Origin: an uncultured Slackia sp.
GTDB lineage: Bacteria > Actinomycetota > Coriobacteriia > Coriobacteriales > Eggerthellaceae
Reading direction: 5' to 3'
NCBI GenBank assembly: GCA_900555495.1
Contig: USLD01000043.1
Coordinates: 1-9,000, forward strand
Length of the DNA: 9,000 bases
The notes beneath the pieces are model-generated. The model was not told where the DNA came from. It ran no database searches and saw only the letters and a list, made by a program, of their open reading frames with translations. This document shows, in pieces, positions 6,333-9,000 of the stretch (positions are counted from its first letter, which is position 1; each line of letters starts with the position of its first letter). The position numbers were made by a program, and so were the translations under genes.

Positions 6333-6360
6333 AATCGGTCGCTTCGGCGGCCGATTTTTT
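6333..6360 (+). terminator. Intrinsic terminator after rpiB
   Basis: AATCGGTCGC (6333-6342), a TTCG tetraloop and GCGGCCGATT (6347-6356) form a 10-bp stem with one G-T wobble. Six Ts (6355-6360) overlap its end. It begins 12 bases after the rpiB stop codon. Confidence 0.9.
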
Positions 6361-6429
6361 ACATTCTCGTTTCATGCGTGCTAAAACCTACCGCAAGACC
6401 GCTTCCCCGGATATCGAATCTTTCGACGG

Positions 6430-6438
6430 TGGTAGGAT
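6430..6438 (+). promoter_or_regulatory. Candidate extended -10 promoter for glyA
   Basis: TGG followed by TAGGAT (6433-6438) reads as an extended -10, 64 bases before the glyA ATG and downstream of the rpiB terminator, so a new start is needed here. No clear -35 is present. The leader (about 6445-6502) contains a 10-bp palindrome, CCCGATCGGG (6463-6472), of unknown significance. Confidence 0.4.
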
Positions 6439-6502
6439 GAACCGACCCAGTCATGCTCGGGGCCCGATCGGGGTTTCGACGAACGAAAGAAAGGACGCAC
6501 CT

Positions 6503-7753
6503 ATGCCTTTTGCCTATCTGGACAAAGACCCGAAAGTCGCTGCCGCCGTCTCCGCGGAGCTTTCTCGCCAGCGCGATTCGATCGAATTGATCGCGTCCGA
6601 GAACTTCACGAGTCCGGCCGTGATGGAGGCTATGGGCAGCGTCCTTACTAATAAATATGCGGAAGGTTATCCGGGCAAGCGCTACTACGGAGGCTGCGAA
6701 AAGGTCGACGTGGTGGAGGAGCTCGCCCGCGAGCGCGCCAAGGAGCTGTTCGGTGCGAAGTTCGCAAACGTGCAGCCCCATAGCGGCGCCAACGCAAACC
6801 TCGCCGCTTACTTCGCGCTGATCGAGCCCGGCGACACGGTTCTCGGCATGAGCCTCGATAACGGCGGCCACCTCACGCACGGCTCGCCGGTCAACTTCAG
6901 CGGCCGACTGTATGATTTTCACGGTTACGGCCTGACCGAAGACGAGACGATTGATTACGACGCCATCGACCGCATGGCTTCCGAGCTCAAGCCGAAGCTG
7001 ATCGTCGGCGGCGCTTCGGCCTACCCGCGTACGATCGATTTCGAGCGCATGGCCGACATCGCCCACTCTCATAGCGCCTACTTCATGGTGGACATGGCCC
7101 ATATCGCAGGTCTCGTCGCCACGGGAGCCCATCCCAGCCCCGTGCCGTACGCCGACGTGGTCACCACCACGACGCATAAGACTCTGCGCGGCCCGCGCGG
7201 CGGCTTGATCCTGTGCAACGACGAGGCGATTGCGAAGAAGATCGACAAAGCGGTTTTCCCTGGAAGCCAGGGCGGTCCGCTCATGCACGTGATCGCCGGC
7301 AAAGCCGTCGCTTTCGGCGAGGCGCTGCAGCCTGAATTCAAGGATTACATCGACGACGTCGTGGCCAACTGCGCCGCCATGGCCGAGGGCCTGATCGCCG
7401 GCGGCCTTCGCCTGGTCTCGGGCGGCACCGACAACCATCTGTGCCTGGTCGATCTGACGCCTGCCGACGTGACGGGCAAAGACGCCGAGAAGCTGCTCGA
7501 AAGCGTCGGCATCACGGTGAACAAGAACTCGATTCCTAACGAGCCCCGTTCTCCGTTCGTCACGAGCGGCATCCGCGTCGGATCGGCCGCCGCGACCACG
7601 CGCGGTCTCGATGCTGCCGATTTCCGTCGCGTGGGCGAGCTCATCGCCGCGACGGTGTTCGCCGCAGGCGACGAGGCCAAGATGGCCGCCATCGCCCAGG
7701 ATGTTCGTGCCATTCTCGACGCGCATCCGCTGTATCCCGACTACGATTTCTAA
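6503..7753 (+). CDS. glyA: Serine hydroxymethyltransferase
   Basis: PLP enzyme that converts serine and tetrahydrofolate to glycine and 5,10-methylene-tetrahydrofolate, the main source of one-carbon units for dTMP, purine and methionine synthesis. The 416 residues match the family length. The ATG at 6503 was chosen because AAAGGA (6490-6495) lies 7 bases upstream and the first residues (MPFAYLDKDP) are typical. Seen: IELIASENFTS (28-37), NKYAEGYPGKRYYGG (50-64), PHSGANAN (92-99), DMAHIAGL (197-204) with the PLP-contacting D197 and H200, the Schiff-base lysine K226 in TTTTHKTLRGPRGG, and the carboxylate-binding R358 in TSGIRVGSAAATTRG. A small deviation is GSAA (360-363) where many homologues have GTPA. 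Everything needed for catalysis seems present. It lies before upp, which makes joint supply of dTMP/UMP precursors plausible; transcription may continue into upp, since no T-tract terminator separates them. Confidence 0.97.
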   Translation: MPFAYLDKDPKVAAAVSAELSRQRDSIELIASENFTSPAVMEAMGSVLTNKYAEGYPGKRYYGGCEKVDVVEELARERAKELFGAKFANVQPHSGANANLAAYFALIEPGDTVLGMSLDNGGHLTHGSPVNFSGRLYDFHGYGLTEDETIDYDAIDRMASELKPKLIVGGASAYPRTIDFERMADIAHSHSAYFMVDMAHIAGLVATGAHPSPVPYADVVTTTTHKTLRGPRGGLILCNDEAIAKKIDKAVFPGSQGGPLMHVIAGKAVAFGEALQPEFKDYIDDVVANCAAMAEGLIAGGLRLVSGGTDNHLCLVDLTPADVTGKDAEKLLESVGITVNKNSIPNEPRSPFVTSGIRVGSAAATTRGLDAADFRRVGELIAATVFAAGDEAKMAAIAQDVRAILDAHPLYPDYDF

Positions 7754-7781
7754 GACGTCTTCTATCGCATAGATACGCGAA

Positions 7782-7819
7782 ACGGCGGGGCCGATGCTTC
7801 GAACGAGCGGTCCCGCCGT
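7782..7819 (+). terminator. Possible hairpin terminator or processing site after glyA
   Basis: ACGGCGGGGCC (7782-7792) pairs with GGTCCCGCCGT (7809-7819) over 11 bp with one G-T wobble; the 16-base loop contains TTCGAA. It starts 29 bases after the glyA stop. There is no following T-tract, so it may only stabilise the 3' end or belong to the structured upp leader. A second, smaller palindrome, AAGACGTCTT (7752-7761), straddles the glyA stop. Confidence 0.35.
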
Positions 7820-7888
7820 CGTGCGCTTCGCGCCGGCAAGCGGGCCGAGGCGTACGACGGAGGCGAAGAAGCGCACGGTTTTCCGTGC
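7820..7888 (+). promoter_or_regulatory. upp leader with two mutually exclusive hairpins
   Basis: CGTGCGCTTC (7820-7829) is perfectly complementary to GAAGCGCACG (7868-7877), giving a 10-bp stem with a 38-base loop. GCACGG-TTTT-CCGTGC (7873-7888) is a second perfect hairpin that shares bases 7873-7877 with the first, so both cannot form at once. The second ends 10 bases before AGGAGG (7899-7904) of upp. The arrangement resembles a switch or attenuator, but there is no terminator T-tract, and I do not see the PyrR-binding loop known from Bacillota pyr leaders. The repeats are direct; regulation is inferred. Confidence 0.4.
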
Positions 7889-7908
7889 TTCAACCCCAAG
7901 GAGGAACG

Positions 7909-8553
7909 ATGGCTTTCGAGAACAATGACCGCGTCGTCGTGGTCGACCATCCCATGGTCCAGCACAAGCTGGCCATCCTGCGCGACAAGACCACGTCGTC
8001 GAAGCAGTTCCGCGAACTGGTGCGCGAGCTTGCCATGTTCGAGGCCTACGAGGCGACGCGCGACCTTCCGCTCGAGGAGGTCATGGTGGAGACCCCTGTG
8101 GCGGAGGCTACTTGCAGCATCATCAAGGGCCGCAAGATGGCGATCGTGCCGATCCTTCGCGCCGGCCTCGGTATGGTCGAGGGCGTGCTCGACCTGATTC
8201 CCGCGGCTCGCGTCGGTCATTTGGGCATGTATCGCGACGAGGAGACCCATATTCCGCACGAATACTATGCCAAGATGCCCGAAGATATCGCCGACCGCGA
8301 CGTCTTGGTGGTCGATCCCATGCTCGCAACGGGCGGAAGCCTCGTTGCGGCTATCGAGTATCTGCGCAATCAGGGCGTGAAAAACCTCAAGCTCATGGTG
8401 CTCGTCGCCGCCCCCGAAGGCGTGCAGACGGTTCTCGATGCCGATCCCGACGTGGTGCTCTACACCTGCGCCGTGGACGAGCGCCTCAACGACGCCGCCT
8501 ATATCGTTCCCGGTCTCGGTGACGCAGGCGACCGCATCTTCGGCACCAAATAG
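7909..8553 (+). CDS. upp: Uracil phosphoribosyltransferase
   Basis: Salvages uracil with PRPP to give UMP and pyrophosphate in the cytoplasm. The 214 residues compare with about 208 in E. coli. The ATG at 7909 follows AGGAGG (7899-7904) at four bases; the in-frame ATG at 7885 lies inside a leader hairpin and is unlikely. Seen: the conserved N-terminal DHPMVQHKLAILRDK (13-27), the PILRAGLGM loop (81-89), HIPHEYYAKMP (114-124), the PRPP-binding motif VLVVDPMLATGGS (132-144) and the C-terminal uracil-binding signature YIVPGLGDAGDR (198-209). No key residue is missing. Regulation may involve its structured leader. A strong terminator follows, so it ends the glyA-upp block; the next gene also belongs to pyrimidine metabolism. 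Confidence 0.97.
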   Translation: MAFENNDRVVVVDHPMVQHKLAILRDKTTSSKQFRELVRELAMFEAYEATRDLPLEEVMVETPVAEATCSIIKGRKMAIVPILRAGLGMVEGVLDLIPAARVGHLGMYRDEETHIPHEYYAKMPEDIADRDVLVVDPMLATGGSLVAAIEYLRNQGVKNLKLMVLVAAPEGVQTVLDADPDVVLYTCAVDERLNDAAYIVPGLGDAGDRIFGTK

Positions 8554-8579
8554 CCTGAGGGCTTATCGAATGATTTCCT

Positions 8580-8611
8580 TGCGAGGGGGCGGATGCCCCC
8601 TCGCATGTTTT
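8580..8611 (+). terminator. Intrinsic terminator after upp
   Basis: TGCGAGGGGGC (8580-8590), a GGAT loop and GCCCCCTCGCA (8595-8605) form a perfect 11-bp stem, followed by TGTTTT (8606-8611). It begins 27 bases after the upp stop. Confidence 0.9.
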
Positions 8612-8674
8612 CCGGTAGGGCTTCCGCGCGATCCGGTATTCCTGCGCATCGCCGAAAACGCGTCGGGCATGCGC

Positions 8675-8702
8675 TTCAATCGCGCAGCGTTTCCACTATA
8701 AT
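8675..8702 (+). promoter_or_regulatory. Promoter of the dCMP deaminase gene
   Basis: A perfect TATAAT (8697-8702) is preceded, after a 16-base spacer, by TTCAAT (8675-8680), a partial match to TTGACA. Transcription would start near 8709, leaving a leader of about 29 bases with the ribosome binding site AAGGAG (8726-8731). It lies downstream of the upp terminator, as expected for an independent unit. Confidence 0.65.
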
Positions 8703-8737
8703 GCCCTGCGTCGTGTCCGTCCGATAAGGAGTCTGCT

Positions 8738-9000
8738 TTGGCAACGCGTCATATCGAGCGTCCTTCGTGGGACGAGTACTTCATCCACCTCGCATTCGAG
8801 GTGTCGAAGCGCTCTACCTGTCTACGTCGAGCGGTCGGCGCGGTCATCGTCAAGGAGCGTCGCATCCTGGCAACGGGATACAACGGTGTGCCTTCGGGTC
8901 TGCGTCACTGCGAGGAAACGGGTTGCCTGCGCGAACAGCTCGGCATTCCTTCAGGACAGCGTCATGAAATCTGCCGCGGCCTCCATGCCGAGCAGAACGC
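8738..9000 (+). CDS. dCMP deaminase (ComEB-like), 5' part, cut by window edge
   Basis: Deaminates dCMP to dUMP, feeding thymidylate synthesis in the cytoplasm. The start is TTG at 8738, six bases after AAGGAG (8726-8731); no in-frame ATG lies near, and the protein begins (M)ATRHIERPSWDEYF, a normal family N-terminus. Eighty-seven complete codons are visible of an expected 140-170. Seen: SKRSTCLRRAVGAVIVKE (23-40), GYNGVPSGLRHC (47-58), the ETGCLRE segment (60-66) and HAEQN (83-87), which carries the zinc-binding His83 and catalytic Glu85. The PCxxC zinc ligands should follow beyond the edge. Cys28 and Cys58 may belong to the second, structural zinc site known in the phage T4 enzyme (low certainty). 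The GYNGxPxGxxHC pattern separates it from cytidine and guanine deaminases. It has its own strong -10 box. By recalled synteny with Bacillota, wecB-type or ATP synthase genes might follow. Confidence 0.9.
   Translation, partial: MATRHIERPSWDEYFIHLAFEVSKRSTCLRRAVGAVIVKERRILATGYNGVPSGLRHCEETGCLREQLGIPSGQRHEICRGLHAEQN

Noticed and set aside
6457..6472. CCCGATCGGG and adjacent GC repeat in the glyA leader as a possible riboswitch
   Set aside because: Too short and simple; no glycine-riboswitch or other known aptamer features are visible.
6359..7876. A 505-codon minus-strand frame opposite glyA
   Set aside because: glyA on the plus strand has every family motif. The opposite frame has low-complexity Arg/Val/His/Asp composition and no ribosome binding site.
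8701..8727. An 8-codon ORF (ATG at 8701 to TAA at 8727) upstream of the dCMP deaminase, as a possible leader peptide
   Set aside because: Its ATG overlaps the TATAAT box and would lie upstream of the predicted transcription start, and it has no ribosome binding site.

Overview
The window looks like a chromosomal stretch from a GC-rich anaerobic actinobacterium of the Coriobacteriia, most likely an Eggerthellaceae member (Eggerthella/Gordonibacter/Slackia-like). No marker gene fixes the taxon. The evidence is the high GC content with strong G/C third positions, an exported FMN-domain/FAD reductase, and a multi-membrane-helix protein ending in a LuxR helix-turn-helix. Proteins of both kinds are heavily expanded in that family.

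Layout. (1) Positions 1-1855, minus strand: the nearly complete 5' part of a Tat-exported, FMN-binding, fumarate-reductase-like flavoprotein, running off the left edge. (2) 1856-2224: a divergent control region rich in inverted repeats. (3) 2225-3787, plus strand: a 520-residue regulator with about 12 membrane helices and a C-terminal LuxR DNA-binding domain. (4) 3852-4109: an 85-residue helical protein of unknown function, followed after 10 bp by glpK (4120-5616). (5) 5838-6320 rpiB, with a clear terminator. (6) 6503-7753 glyA, then 7909-8553 upp with a structured leader and a clear terminator. (7) From 8738: the start of a dCMP deaminase (TTG start), cut by the right edge. All genes except the flavoprotein are on the plus strand.

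How the genes work together. The left third is a self-contained module. A membrane-embedded transcription factor faces, head to head, an envelope reductase that it probably controls; the substrate is unknown. The right half is housekeeping metabolism. RpiB feeds ribose 5-phosphate (and so PRPP), GlyA supplies glycine and one-carbon units, Upp salvages uracil with PRPP, and dCMP deaminase makes dUMP, the precursor of dTMP, which needs the one-carbon unit GlyA produces. From memory, rpiB-glyA-upp and rpiB-upp-dCMP deaminase orders also occur in Bacillota, so this part looks ancestral. glpK with its small partner sits between the two parts.

No tRNA, rRNA, CRISPR array, insertion sequence or prophage block was seen. 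The most interesting material is the divergent reductase/regulator pair, whose flavoprotein has lost the canonical fumarate-reductase catalytic residues, and its palindrome-rich intergenic region.
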